From Sipunculus nudus (lineage: Eukaryota; Annelida; Sipuncula; Golfingiida; Sipunculidae), in contig CM049320.1 of NCBI GenBank assembly GCA_026874595.1, positions 5,521,464 to 5,585,463 of the forward strand: a DNA stretch of 64,000 nucleotides, in the 5' to 3' direction. Shown here in pieces: positions 1 to 10,840 of this stretch; the stretch's first letter is position 1, and every line of letters starts with the position of its first letter. The position numbers and the translations under genes were made by a program. A model generated the notes under the pieces. The model had not been told where the DNA came from. It worked only from the letters and a program-made list of their open reading frames with translations, and did not search any database.

Positions 1-1985
1 TTTTTTTTGATACAGGTGTACAACTGATAAATCAGATTTGAATAAATTACATGTGTTATAAGATCATTGATCTAAGCATTTTAACTCTGTTGTTATGCAT
101 ACAATACATCATGGTTGGTCACTGGGGTTTGGGATTTTGTGTGCTCTGCTTGTTAGTGATATTAATCATGTATAAAACGGATGAGTTTGCCTCTCTGTGA
201 ACTGAGGTGTCTCTTGGTGGAAGTAAATAATCACCTTTAAAATTAAAAAGTGGTGCTCCCGTTTTGGATGAGTTATTCATGAGCAGAAGTCTGTAGAAAT
301 CAGAGAATTTAAGGCTATGTATTTCTGTACATTGAATAAAATATATTAAATTGATTGTAAACAATTGGTGAAAAGTAATGTTCACCAATAACATTTTGAC
401 ATGTATAGCATCAGCATCATCATTCATTATGATAGTATAAAGTAAAATCACTCTGTGTAAAACCGACCAGTCTGGGGATGTCATATGCTACAAGATAAAA
501 TGAACATTCAGATAATTGTACTCACTTTTGTCATCACTTGAATTAAGATGTGAAAATGCACTGCTAGATTATTCGTCCACAGAACATTCATTATCCACAA
601 ATGTTTTTGGGTATTTTGGTACTTTTATGTACTTTTAATAACCACCAACAGAACTATATAATTATATTGACTATTTGTATACATCAGATCTAAAGAAATG
701 GTCATTTCTTATTTTTGTGCATTAGTTTAAGGGGGGGGGGGGTAGGGCTGTATAATCTTTGGCCAAACAATGATTCTGTATTGATGATGATGTGCAGGCC
801 TACGTGGTCTAATTATATATACAGTTTTATAATTTTGGAGAATATATCTGTAAATATATATATATATATAGTTATATAATGGTGTTGGTGTATTGATTTC
901 TTTGATGTTGTGATTTTAGTCATGTAAATATTTACAATCACCCTCATTAATGCACTTAAGTTGAGCATGAATGCATAATGTTCAGTTCTTCACTGTAGTA
1001 TAGAAAGTATTATTTATGTCAGATATTAAGGAAATGTGCTACAGTGTATATGCTAATTCTAAGCATTAGATGCCCATCTGTGTACCCTTTACTTGAGATC
1101 AGTAACTATGGCTACTCCTAGAATGAATATATTTTTCATATACAGATGCTAAAGGGTCAGTGTATATCGAAAATTGTAACGTTTTCCATTAGCAACTTTG
1201 AAAAAATGACTACTTCAGTGCACCACCACCATACCACCCCATATTGTTCAAAAGTATTGCTTATTAAGTGACAGGAACTTGAAAGGCCAGGGTTGACATA
1301 TAAGTATTTAACTCAAATGTGTATATTGTGCTCAGCAGTATTCATGTATATCCTGAGCATTCTTGTGAAGTGTATATTTTGTAGCTTGTCCTAACAAAAG
1401 TTCAGCTTCTCATGCTTAATATTTACACTGTTAATCTTGGATCTCATTGTTTGTCTGTACCAGCTGTATTTTTGAGTACACACAATCACCCATAGGCATA
1501 CTCTTCCAAAATAAGGCAGAAAAGCCAAAGAAATTAAAAATTTTATAAACAATGTATAATAAAGATTTTATGGGTTCTCAAGACTGAAATGTATCGTGGC
1601 TCTAGGGAAGGAATATATCAAAATAAAAAAAAAAAAGAAAATTGATTATATTTGATGTTTTATAGATATATATTATATATATAATTCAATGCACTGATGT
1701 TGTATGTTTCCTCATCAATTTTCCAGAATACATGTCTGATAGTTGTGTTGTGTGAAAAGAGTGATGTACATTCTGTTTGGTATGAAGTCAGATTAATAAA
1801 TTTTACTTATAAGGAATCACTGTATTGTGATTCTGTAATGTTTAATTACAAATATTGTCTTGTAAGATTTTTTTCCAAGCACAAGTATAAAATGTTGTAT
1901 GAGAAATATAAACTGTATATACAGTCATTTTATGTTGTGTAAATTTCAGTAACGTCAATAAATGGAATTGATAATAAATTCAAAA
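1..1985 (+). other. AT-rich non-coding stretch, possible 3' UTR of a gene to the left
   Basis: No coding exon is recognisable here. The stretch is AT-rich, with a G12 run at 731-742 and short (TA)n tracts near 857 and 1670. It ends with two AATAAA hexamers (1957-1962 and 1973-1978) followed by a T/GT-rich stretch, the usual layout of a metazoan cleavage and polyadenylation site. A long 3' UTR of a plus-strand gene outside the window is therefore possible. This is weak inference, because such hexamers are common in AT-rich DNA. Confidence 0.22.
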
Positions 1986-2733
1986 ATGATTTTTTGTCTG
2001 TTATTTATTTTATTTTCAGTGAAAGTTTTAACATTTACTTACAATGGTCATGTAAACTTATATTAAAACAAAAATATTTTTCTTTCAGTGCTAACCAAGG
2101 TGACTGAAATTTATCTGAGCTAATAGATGGGGGGCTTTGTCTTTGGAGATAAGGTACGGATTACCCATCTGTTAGCAGGGCATGTATTGTAAAGGTTAAG
2201 AGTAAAGGCTCAACATTTCAAAGTCAGCATACAGTCCGATAAAAGCAAAATCGCCTTGGAAATATTATACGTGTATAAGGTTCCTGTGACTTAGTCACAA
2301 TGATGACCTCCCATGCCAATCTTGATTATTAGCATATAAAAAATCTCTGTTCACTCGCATCGCTGAAATAGTTTATGGATACTATATTTTTTTTCAGCCG
2401 GGTTCTGCTGCTGCCAAATTCGTTTCCAAAGAACTCTTGTAAAACCGCTTGACAGAATTTTCTAAAAGTTGGCATCATTACAGGGTCACGTGAACTGACA
2501 CCTTATTAATGCACATTGGCCACTGATCATACTCATGTCCGTGGTGTCCATCTGTGGAGTAATTTGAAGAATTGGTCTGGAATTTTACATGTCAACAGAT
2601 CTTGTTTAATCTTCTTGTACACAAGACTGATTAAACCACCAGTAGTTGATTTTGCTTAGCATACATCAATTAACATATATTTCAAGAGTTGTTTGGCGTA
2701 TTGGCTTGGAATTCTGCATGTCCATAGATCTTG

Positions 2734-2813
2734 GTTTTTAGCCCTCAGCCCTTAGGCTGATGGGCTATTGTCGTCACCCAAGCTGTCCGTCCGTCCGTCC
2801 GTCTGTCCGTCCG
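2734..2813 (+). repeat. Terminal module of a mollusc-type repeat with GTCC microsatellite
   Basis: A T-rich start leads into an AGCCCTCAGCCCTTAGGCTG segment, then GGGCTATTGTCGTCACCC, then a GTCC-type tetranucleotide run (2784-2813). The same order, on the opposite strand and diverged, closes the tandem array near 30270-30350. A GTCC run also opens the array at 13395. These look like ends of one interspersed repeat family. Similar GTCCGTCC-bearing ends are remembered from bivalve genomes, but that was not checked here. Confidence 0.55.
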
Positions 2814-2819
2814 CTCTCC

Positions 2820-2990
2820 CTGTGACACACTTGTGGGGTGAAATGGCCGTACAGATATAACTTGTGGGGATTTGTGGTCACTTGTGGGCTGCACCCCAGG
2901 AGTGATGGCTTTCAAACGTGTCCATTTGTCATCCCTGGGGTGCAGTGATAATATGGCAAAATCACCCCACAAATCTCACGGATGTCCGTG
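2820..2990 (+). repeat. GGGGTGA-type repeat words, outlier of the main minisatellite
   Basis: The stretch contains spaced words such as CTTGTGGGGTGAAATGGCC and CTTGTGGGGATTTGTGG. They resemble the units of the minisatellite at 4980-6330. No coding signal was seen. It directly follows the GTCC module, so both may be one element. Confidence 0.4.
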
Positions 2991-3033
2991 GTGACGGACA
3001 ACACGTGTAGAACGGACAAAAATGATGATGCAG

Positions 3034-3163
3034 AGGTGACTCCTGGTGTGTGCTAACCTAACCAATGAGAGAACGGTCTTTTGGCGCCAAAATGACGTCA
3101 AGGTGACTCCTGGTGTGTGCTAACCAATGAGGGAACGGTCTTTCGGCGCGAAAAATGACGTCG
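3034..3163 (+). promoter_or_regulatory. Tandemly duplicated CCAAT + E2F-like + CRE promoter module
   Basis: Two adjacent direct copies (3034-3100, 67 bp; 3101-3163, 63 bp) each carry three motifs in the same order. The CCAAT boxes are at 3062-3066 and 3124-3128. The E2F-type elements are TTTTGGCGCCAAAA (3079-3092) and TTTCGGCGCGAAAAA (3141-3155). The CRE-type elements are TGACGTCA (3093-3100) and TGACGTCG (3156-3163). CCAAT-to-CRE spacing is 31 and 32 bp. The module lies about 0.5 kb upstream of the ATG at 3657. A GTAAGT donor at 3284-3289 suggests a non-coding first exon starting nearby. CCAAT, E2F and CREB/ATF sites are typical of TATA-less, growth-linked promoters. Assignment to the downstream gene is inferred, and a divergent role is possible. 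Confidence 0.6.
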
Positions 3164-3656
3164 AGGCATTTCGGACCATTTTGTTTTCGGCCTCATTTCC
3201 GGTGTAGACAATTCGTACCTTTTGACTTGGGCACTTTTTGGGGATCGTTTATTCCATTTATTCGTACAAGTTCAAGTTACTAGGTAAGTATTGATTTGTA
3301 TTTAGTAAGCTAAGTGTGTTTATAAGCTTGCTGTCTGGGTGGAACTACGATTTTGGGACCCAGCAGTTAATGTGACATCGGGCCGAAATATTACGAAACG
3401 GTTATACTGGCCGAAATGGCACATGTCCGGTATGGAAATGATAAATAATCTCAAAACCCGCATTTGTGTTTATGTGTGTGTGGGGAAATGAAAGCTCGAA
3501 TAATGACGAAACGAATGAAAAAAAGTTAGAAAAATGCCTGTAACATTCTTAATTTAATGTGCGAATGATCAGGTTATAGATTTGTAAAACTGGAATGAGG
3601 AAAGGTCCGCTTGTTTCTCGCTCTTTGAGAGTACGCGCGGGTTACTTTGAGTCAAG

Positions 3657-3675
3657 ATGGCGGATAAACCAAGCG
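3657..3675 (+). CDS. First coding exon of a PWWP-domain-like gene
   Basis: The context is GTCAAGATGGCGG, a typical metazoan start with the AAGATGGCGG (YY1-like) form. The exon encodes MADKPS plus one base and ends at a GTAAG donor (3676). Joined to the exon at 6515, the split codon becomes GAT (Asp) and the frame continues into a PWWP-like domain. The very short exon is supported by the start context, the donor and the phase match. An upstream non-coding exon ending near 3283 could be alternative or additional. Confidence 0.6.
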
Positions 3676-4979
3676 GTAAGATGTTGATCGTGCGATAGAT
3701 CTGTAGAGAGTTAAGCTGTAATTGGCAAATCTTAAACTTTGACGCCCATTATAAATGAGGTGATATTTTTCAAGAACTAATTTTTAATATTGTTTGATTA
3801 AATAATAAAGATATATGCCGCTGTGTCGTTGTGGCCTGAAATGAGAAAACGTGTCAGATCTACTGTCAAGCGGCTTCACGCAGCAGCGTTCTCTGGGTAA
3901 TTGTCCTGTTTAATAACGGCTCACAGTATCATTATGAAACTTTAAATATAAAACCTTGATATGTTTTAATCTTCCTACGATATACAACTTGTCATTGAAT
4001 TCTTCATAGCTGTCACTATACTGTATACAAGAAGTTCAGCGTACCCTTGCCATGTCACACGCGACACGGCGGTGCTCATCTCAAGATGGATAAACGTGTT
4101 AAACATTTAAAAAAAAATCAACATAACTGAGTTGATGTGTTAAAAAATAAAAAGAGAAGCTTCAAGTGTAATTTAACAATTAATGTTTGTAATAAAATCT
4201 AATCAACATAAAAAAAGCATTTTGATGCATATTGCCAACATTGTTTACTACTGTTTTATCAACATTTGTAACTTTTATCAGAGGGGCTAGAATCCGGTCT
4301 GCATGTTGGGGAGAGAAAAACTGGGGTTTCGGAGTTGTGGAGGAAATTAAAGTCAAAGCTTGTAATGTTGTATGTTTAAAAAAAAATAAGGAATAAATTA
4401 TATTACAGTTTTTTAAATAAGTGTAATATTGTGAAGAAAGTCAAAAATATTGCAAGAAAATTTATGACTGCTCCATGAATTTATGCTTGATGTCCGAACA
4501 TGCAGACCCGATTCTATAGTCGCGATCTTTTTTTATTGCACGGATATTGAACAGGTCATTTACCAACTGCTGTTCTCATGAGTTCATTTAATCAATGCAT
4601 GCATGTTTATTCATGTGACCTTGAGCTGCATCCTCAAGGTCAAATCAACCGTAATGTGAATTTCTGATCGTTCCTACCAAGATCTCACACCAGATCCTAA
4701 CCGGGTGACCTTGACCTTTATTGATACAACCTATATACAGCGGGGGGGGGGGGGGGGGGGAAGGCATCTGTTTTTGCAAGTGCATTTCTAGTTTTTCCGC
4801 ATCTATTCATGTGAGGTAAATTGTTCAAGTATTGTTGGGTGATTTGTCAACAACGATGATCAGCATTTGGTTGTCTGCCAAATAAGTTTTTTGTCCATAT
4901 TGTGTGGGGATGATGTGTCGATGGGGTGTATTAGCTTGTCTGCAGGTGAGAAAGAAAACTGAAAATGTGTGCATAACAT
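3676..4979 (+). other. Intron 1 of the PWWP-like gene, left part
   Basis: AT-rich intronic sequence with no exon recognised. It includes paired nuclear-receptor-like words (GTGACCTTGA near 4616, TGACCTTGACCT near 4705) and a G19 run at 4742-4760. Shortly before 4980 the first GGGGTGATTTGTCC words of the minisatellite appear. Confidence 0.45.
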
Positions 4980-6330
4980 GGGGATATTAAATGTAAATGT
5001 CTTTTACTTGGAGGGGGGATGATTTGTCCATGACTGGTGGGGTGATTTGTTGATAAAATGTGGGGTGCATTGGCATATAAATTCTCCATGTTGTGTGGGG
5101 TGAATTGTCCAAAAGAGTGGGGTGCATTGGCATATTTACAAGATAAGTATTAAATGTAAATGTCTCTTACTTGGGGGGTGATTTGTCCATTAAATGTGGG
5201 GTGCATTGGCACATAAATTATCCATATTGTGTGGGGTGATTTGTCCAAAAGAGTGGGGTGCATTGGCATATCTACAAGAAGAGCATTAAATGTAAATGTC
5301 TCTTACTTGGGGGGTGATTTGTCCATAAATATTGGTGTGATTTGTCCATAAAAGTGGGGTGCATTGGTATATCAATTGTCCATGTTGTGTGGGGTCACTG
5401 GGGTGATTTGTCCAAAAGGGTGGGGTGCATTGGCATATTTACAAGACGAGTATTAAATGTAAATGTCTGTTACTTGGGGGGGGGGGGTGATTTGTCCATA
5501 AATGTTGGGGTGATTTGTCCATAAAATGTGGGGTGTATTGGCACATAAATTATCCATGTTGTGTGGGGTGATTTGTCCAAAAGACTGGGGTGTATTGACA
5601 TATTTACAAGATGAGAATTAAATGTGAATGTCTCTTGCTTGGGGGATGATTTGTCCATTAATATTGGGGTGATTTGTCCATAAAAGTGGGGTGCATGGGC
5701 ATATAAATTCTCCCATGTTGTGTTGGGTGATTTGTCCATAAAATGTGGGGTGCATTGGCACATAAATTATCCATGTTGTGTGGGGTGATTTGTCCAAAAG
5801 AGTGGGGTGCATTGGCATATCTACAAGATGAGTATTAAATGTAAATGTCTCTTACTTGGGGGGGGGGGTGATTTGTCCATAAATATTGGTGTGATTTATC
5901 CATAAAAGTGGGGTGCATTGGTATATGAATTGTCCATGTTGTGTGGGGTCACTGGGGTGATTTGTCCAATAGAGTGGGGTGCATTGGCATATTTACAAGA
6001 TGAGTATTAAATGTAAATGTCTGTTACTTGGGGGGGGGGGGTGATTTGTCCATAAATGTTGGGGTGATTTGTTCATAAAAGTGGGTTGCATTGGCATAAA
6101 TGTAAGAAAAGTTTTAAACATGAATATTTGTCTGTTACTTAGGGGTGGGGGGGGGGGGGGAGTCCATAGTTGAGTGATTTGTCTGGAACAGTGGGATGTC
6201 TTTGCGTATATGTAAGAGGAGTATGAAACTTGAATATTTGTCTGTTGCTTTCGGGGTGATTTGTCCATGAAAGTGGGGTGCAGTGGCTTATAAATTGTTG
6301 ATGTTATGAGGATTGATTTGTCCATTACTG
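4980..6330 (+). repeat. Large minisatellite with GGGGTGATTTGTCC and GTGGGGTGCATTGGCA words
   Basis: About 1.35 kb of hierarchical tandem repeat. The short unit is built from GGGGTGATTTGTCCATAA followed by GTGGGGTGCATTGGCATAT. A longer period is marked by ATTAAATGTAAATGTC anchors near 4986, 5151, 5286, 5453, 5619, 5835 and 6006, spaced about 135-215 bp, each followed by a poly-G tract of variable length. Long open frames on the minus strand (about 60-110 codons, rich in MHPTF and MDKSP words) are by-products of the repeat, not genes. It lies within intron 1 of the PWWP-like gene. Confidence 0.85.
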
Positions 6331-6514
6331 CAGGGTGTATAATCTTGACTCCAAGATGAGCAGATGTTTCATGTTACAAGTAGGGTATGTTATCCATTTT
6401 TTTTATGGTTAAATTTTTTAACGTTGAGTTTATATAAATATTGAAAATTTCATGACATTTTCATGTGGCACTGTGACATATATGACAGTATTCATTATGA
6501 TTCACTAATTTCAG

Positions 6515-6626
6515 ATATGTTTGCATGGAGTCGCCTCCCTGGAATAGGGAAAGTGTACTGGCCGGTAAAGATTGTGGATTCAGAGGGGACCTCAATTACA
6601 GTCTACTCCAGTTCTGATGATGCTTA
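6515..6626 (+). CDS. Exon 2 of the PWWP-like gene, carrying the domain core
   Basis: A 112-bp exon between acceptor CTAATTTCAG and donor GTGAGT. In frame with MADKPS it reads DMFAWSRLPGIGKVYWPVKI and continues through VDSEGTSITVYSSSDDA to a split Tyr codon. The W-S-R-L-x-G-x3-x-WP-x-K-I-V pattern is the beta-barrel start of a PWWP domain, a module that usually binds methylated histone tails and DNA; here the signature is V-Y-W-P rather than P-W-W-P. The paralogue type (NSD, HDGF, DNMT3, PWWP2, MUM1-like) cannot be told from one exon. Splice sites, phase and motif together make this the most secure exon of the gene. Confidence 0.7.
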
Positions 6627-9409
6627 GTGAGTAATATCTAGGGTTGATTTAAGAAATTTCTATGGATTTCTTTGATGTAAGTTGATGTACAATGAGATAT
6701 ATCAAAATCTTAACTGCTGTTTACCTCTGACAAAGGGGGTTACATGTTTGTTTGCTGACAATTTTTTAACAGTTTGGTAGTGTACAAGACTAATCAAGAA
6801 GTAATGGACATGTTTGGATAAAATATTCAGGGGGGGTCAGACATGACCTATGGAACAGGAGGTAAAAGTTTTGTGATCCAATTGATGCTTAAGTAGTCCA
6901 CAGATGCTTGACAGTGGTTGAAAACAGGCATTTTAGAGGGACACATCATGACTAAGTGACCCACTCTGGTTAAGTGACATGAATTTATAATGGGTGACAT
7001 CAACTTGTAGCTGGAAAGCCACCTAGAACACGGTCGAAAGATAAGTACACACACGACTAAAGAACAATGCCACGTTGGCCAATCAAATCACATGAACATT
7101 CAGTCTTGACTGTATTAGAGTTGGTATATATATATATATATAAATAATCAAGTTATACTTTATTTTAAAATATTTATATATATATCAGTTATTTTTATTT
7201 TTTCCACAAGGGGTACAGTATATTGTGGAATTCCTCTTCTTGATGAGATGCTGAGTCACTCATTTTCAGCCATGAAATTTTGAAATTAATTGTATTGGAC
7301 TGTTTTCCAGAAAAGCCAATGTCCATGCACCTGACTGCTAGACTTGGTCTGCTTTAAATATTATATTTCAGTATATAAAATGTGTTTGTCTGTCCTTTGC
7401 AACAAGGAACAGATTTTATTATAAATAATTTAAGAGAATATTTATGAGTAAAGGAAGGGGCTTTTCTGGTTTGTCAGAAAACAAACAAAACTGATGGTAT
7501 ATATTGTAATATTATTTTAAGTATATTGCTTAAACATATTTCAGAGATATTGGATCTCATACTGCATGTAGTTTACTTAAAATTATGCTTTTTATATTGT
7601 TGATTATAATGTTGTAAAAGTTGTAGTGCTACATATCCTTATTCAATTGTGTTATATTTTGCAACCAGTTTTACAGTAAAAGAAGCCAACATATTAGAGT
7701 GGGGGAAACATCTTTCTCTTTTAGAGTAAGGGAAAGGTAAATGAAAGCGCAAATGTTCAGTTTGTTGTTCTTAGTTAAGGCATGATGGCATTGGCGGAAT
7801 TTACTACATGTATAAATTATTCATGGAGCAGTCCCTGTGTTTTTAAAGGATACAGCTGTGAATGGACAGCCATTAATGACAGGGCCTATAAAAGTTAATT
7901 TCTTGAAACCTGACTGACAGTAAAAAATGACCCCGAACCGAAAGTTTTATGATCTCCAGATGAAAACTTTGTGACAGAGAATTGCTTGGAATATTTTATT
8001 CCAAGAAAGTAGCTGAATCTTCAAAGACAGCAGAATCCTACACAGTAACACTTGCTGTGCTTCACCTGGAAAGAAAAATTTGCTCAACCACTCATATTAA
8101 TTAATATGTTCAATACTTGAAAGCCTATCGACAGATTTCATTGGTTGCAAATTCTTCCTTTTTAAAAAAGGTTTTAAAATTTTTTTTCCTAATTAGCTAC
8201 CATAACCTTCCTACCTACCCAGCATATTTGGGACATATTCTCTAGAGGCAAATCTGTATTTTTCTTGGCCCTGCACACTTGTGAATTTCCCAAGGCCTGT
8301 CTTCATGTGAATTTCAATAATATCAATTCTACTTAATGGTTCTTTCAAAATTGATATTAGATGTCACCTTTTCGTGTCATTTCCTGCAATCAGTTACATA
8401 TTTAGTTAGACATTTGTGCGGACCTGATTTAACCAGTGTCCATATGTTAATATACCATGCTTGTTTATCTGCTAGTTTTGGAACCCTTCCCCAGACACTT
8501 CTTCTGACAGTGCTATGAAATATCCAGACCAAAATTCATGTGCAAGGTTCCCATAGTAAACTTGACCATTTACCTGCACTTTCCTATTGAGAAGAGAAAC
8601 TGCATGAGAAAGAAAAATAACTGTCAGATTATAATTCAAAATATCACTTGAGGTATTTACAAAGAAGCAGTTTGTAACATTGTTCATTTTTCTTTGATGA
8701 AGTTAGGTAATTAAAAAAAACCTGATTGACATTAGGTAAGAATTTGAGTTCTGTTTCATTTCCATGCTCTGCATTAATGGATTTTTGCTTGATTGGGGTT
8801 TTATTTAAGATTTTTTCTCGCCAACCCAAATGGCCAGTAAAATGTATACTGAATTGGTAGCCAAAATCAAGTATTTTTAGGGGGGGGGCAGATGGCTCAA
8901 CTTATTTTAAATTTTTTATATTTCATTTTAATTGCAATTTAGCATAAAGGTTTTAAAAGATAATTGCACAGAGTATAAAAGTATAGTTGATTTAAAATGG
9001 CAAAATGTAAATGCTGGAAATTCAGGATATTATCACAGTGTTATCAAAATTAAAAGGAACTGTTTCATGGCTGTTTGATAAAATATAAGCTATTTAGGGC
9101 AAAACACTGTTTTAAGGTTATGATCCCTTGCCAATTTAATTTTTTTGTGGTAAATGCCACAAGAACACACAATCCTTTAATAACATGTAGCTGGAGAGCT
9201 AGATGCATCATTCATTTCTAAATATTGTTTTGTAATGAATGATGCTTCGTAATAGCTATCCAGCCTCAAGTTATCAGTTTGCTGTTTACATGGTTTTTGA
9301 TTTTCATATTATTCATATACAACTTTCATTAAGATGTCCAGACAACACTTCTACTTTAGTGGGAATAATGCTGGAGGTGGTAATTACCATGTTGATTATC
9401 TTGTTTCAG
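6627..9409 (+). other. Intron 2 of the PWWP-like gene
   Basis: About 2.8 kb, AT-rich, with (TA)n near 7127-7142 and a G9 run near 8880. Scattered open frames shorter than about 70 codons lack splice support. No exon, RNA gene or mobile element is recognised. A missed small exon here could also explain the phase problem described for exon 3. Confidence 0.45.
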
Positions 9410-9472
9410 TCATGCTGAGGAAAAAAACAAATTCTCTGAAGGCATTCTTGGATGACTTTGAATGGATTCTAA
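9410..9472 (+). CDS. Exon 3 of the PWWP-like gene, apparent 1-nt frameshift in an A7 run
   Basis: A 63-bp segment between acceptor CTTGTTTCAG and donor GTAAGT. Entered in the phase left by exon 2 it reads YHAEEKNKFSEGILG and then a stop. The other frame gives LKAFLDDFEWIL and leaves in phase 1, which matches exon 4. The two frames meet across an A7 run at about 9421-9427. One A fewer would give a continuous reading from the PWWP core through HAEEK into SLKAFLDDFEWIL and on to exon 4. A homopolymer indel in the assembly, a true inactivating change or a missed exon are all possible; the first is favoured because both flanking readings look coding. Confidence 0.55.
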
Positions 9473-10204
9473 GTAAGTATATCTTGCAGCACAGCTTTCA
9501 GATGTATGTTACCTTGTGTACCTATTTCTGTGGTTGTCAGAGCTTGGTCGTCATTGACTCTTTCTTTTTTAAATTTTGTGAATTATGTGCTCCTGTGTCA
9601 CTCAGGTTCACAATGCATTGTGTATAGATAGGGAGTGTATTGTGTATAGATGTATTGTAGAGAACTTGTGAGATACCTTTTTGTTTTTGTATCTTAATTT
9701 AAATATTACCAAATTTAGTATTTCTATTTGAGGTTGAGAGCCAGCATATGTATTTGGATCACAGATTTGCTGTATTTGGTCTAAAGCCATTTAGATAATC
9801 ATAAAGGGATAAGTCATCCAGAGAAGTCTGTGTGTTGTGTGACCACCTAACTAGATTGGACTTGTTACACATATTTAGTGTTGTTAACAAAGGTGTTTTG
9901 CCTGGAATGTTTGCTGCTTTCAGCAGATTTGAATAATTGATGTTCTTGTGCTGCAACAAATTTCTATAGATTTATGACTGCTCAGATTGACCGCTTGTAG
10001 AAATGATGGTAACATGTTAAATAGATCAGAACTTAAATTTGGTCGGTCTTGTAATTGGTGTCCTGTATTTGATTTTTTATTTCTATATAATGCTGTGTAT
10101 TTTTATTTGAACAAAAAAGAACTTATTTTTATTTATTTATTTTGTGTATGTGACCCCATAACCTGGAAAAGATGGATAAAAAGATTTCATTTCAATGTCT
10201 ACAG
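9473..10204 (+). other. Intron 3 of the PWWP-like gene
   Basis: AT-rich intron of about 0.73 kb, bounded by GTAAGT and by a pyrimidine-containing acceptor (TTTCAATGTCTACAG). No other feature is recognised. Confidence 0.45.
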
Positions 10205-10747
10205 CCCAGCTTGAACAGAGTCAACCAAGGGATGAGCTATCCACACATCAGTCCAAGAATCAGCAAGTGGAGAGCAAGTTATCAGAGACTGGAACTTCCA
10301 GTTTACCCGGAAGTCTGACATCTGTGAGTCAGCTATCAGGGATTAAACATGATGAGAGACCATTATTTGGGAGTCAGCTGTCAGAAAGTCCATTTTCCAC
10401 ATGCCTTCAACCTGTGAGTTTTTCACTCGAGGGTCAGTCCACTAATCCTCAGTCTAAGAGTCTGTTACCTGTAAGTCTGTACAGGAATCCTCAACCTGAG
10501 AGTCATGCACTGAGTCCTCTACCTGAGATCCAAATACCTGTGAGTCCCTCCATAATACATCAGACTGAGAACCAGCTGTGTGCAAACCAATCAGTGAGTG
10601 TGTCTGATGTAACTGAATCTAGAGATCGCGAAGGGAGCCTGTACAGTCCAACAAATGATAACAGTGACGACAGTAGTTCAAATGGTCATGACGTAGATTC
10701 CAGGGACGAGCTATCCACACATCAGTCCAAGAATCAGCAATTGGAGA
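10205..10747 (+). CDS. Exon 4 of the PWWP-like gene, Ser/Gln-rich low-complexity segment
   Basis: The acceptor TTCAATGTCTACAG enters in phase 1, matching the phase-1 end of exon 3. The exon encodes about 180 residues rich in Ser, Gln, Glu and Pro, with many SQ/PES/LPxS words, ending in an acidic DNSDDSSSNGHDVD patch. No folded domain is recognised; it resembles a disordered linker of a chromatin protein. A 64-bp direct repeat sits at both ends (10231-10294 and 10705-10768), encoding DELSTHQSKNQQ in both copies. The 3' copy contains GTGAGT at 10748, used here as the probable donor. Open reading continues to 10998, but past about 10841 it runs into repeat DNA. Confidence 0.55.
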
Positions 10748-10840
10748 GTGAGTTATCAGAGACTGGAATTGAGATTCCTAAAATTTTGATTGGATCAGTG
10801 CACCAACACAGACCCAAGTGTTTTAGTTCTCTCTTATTGT

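Noticed and set aside
2784-2813. GTCC repeats as a CRISPR-like array
   Set aside because: Simple tetranucleotide microsatellite without spacers, in a eukaryotic genome.
5470-6325. Minus-strand open frames with repeated MHPTF and MDKSP words, as a possible repetitive protein
   Set aside because: They coincide exactly with the minisatellite, change frame between units, and contain poly-G tracts of variable length. The open frames follow from the repeat sequence.
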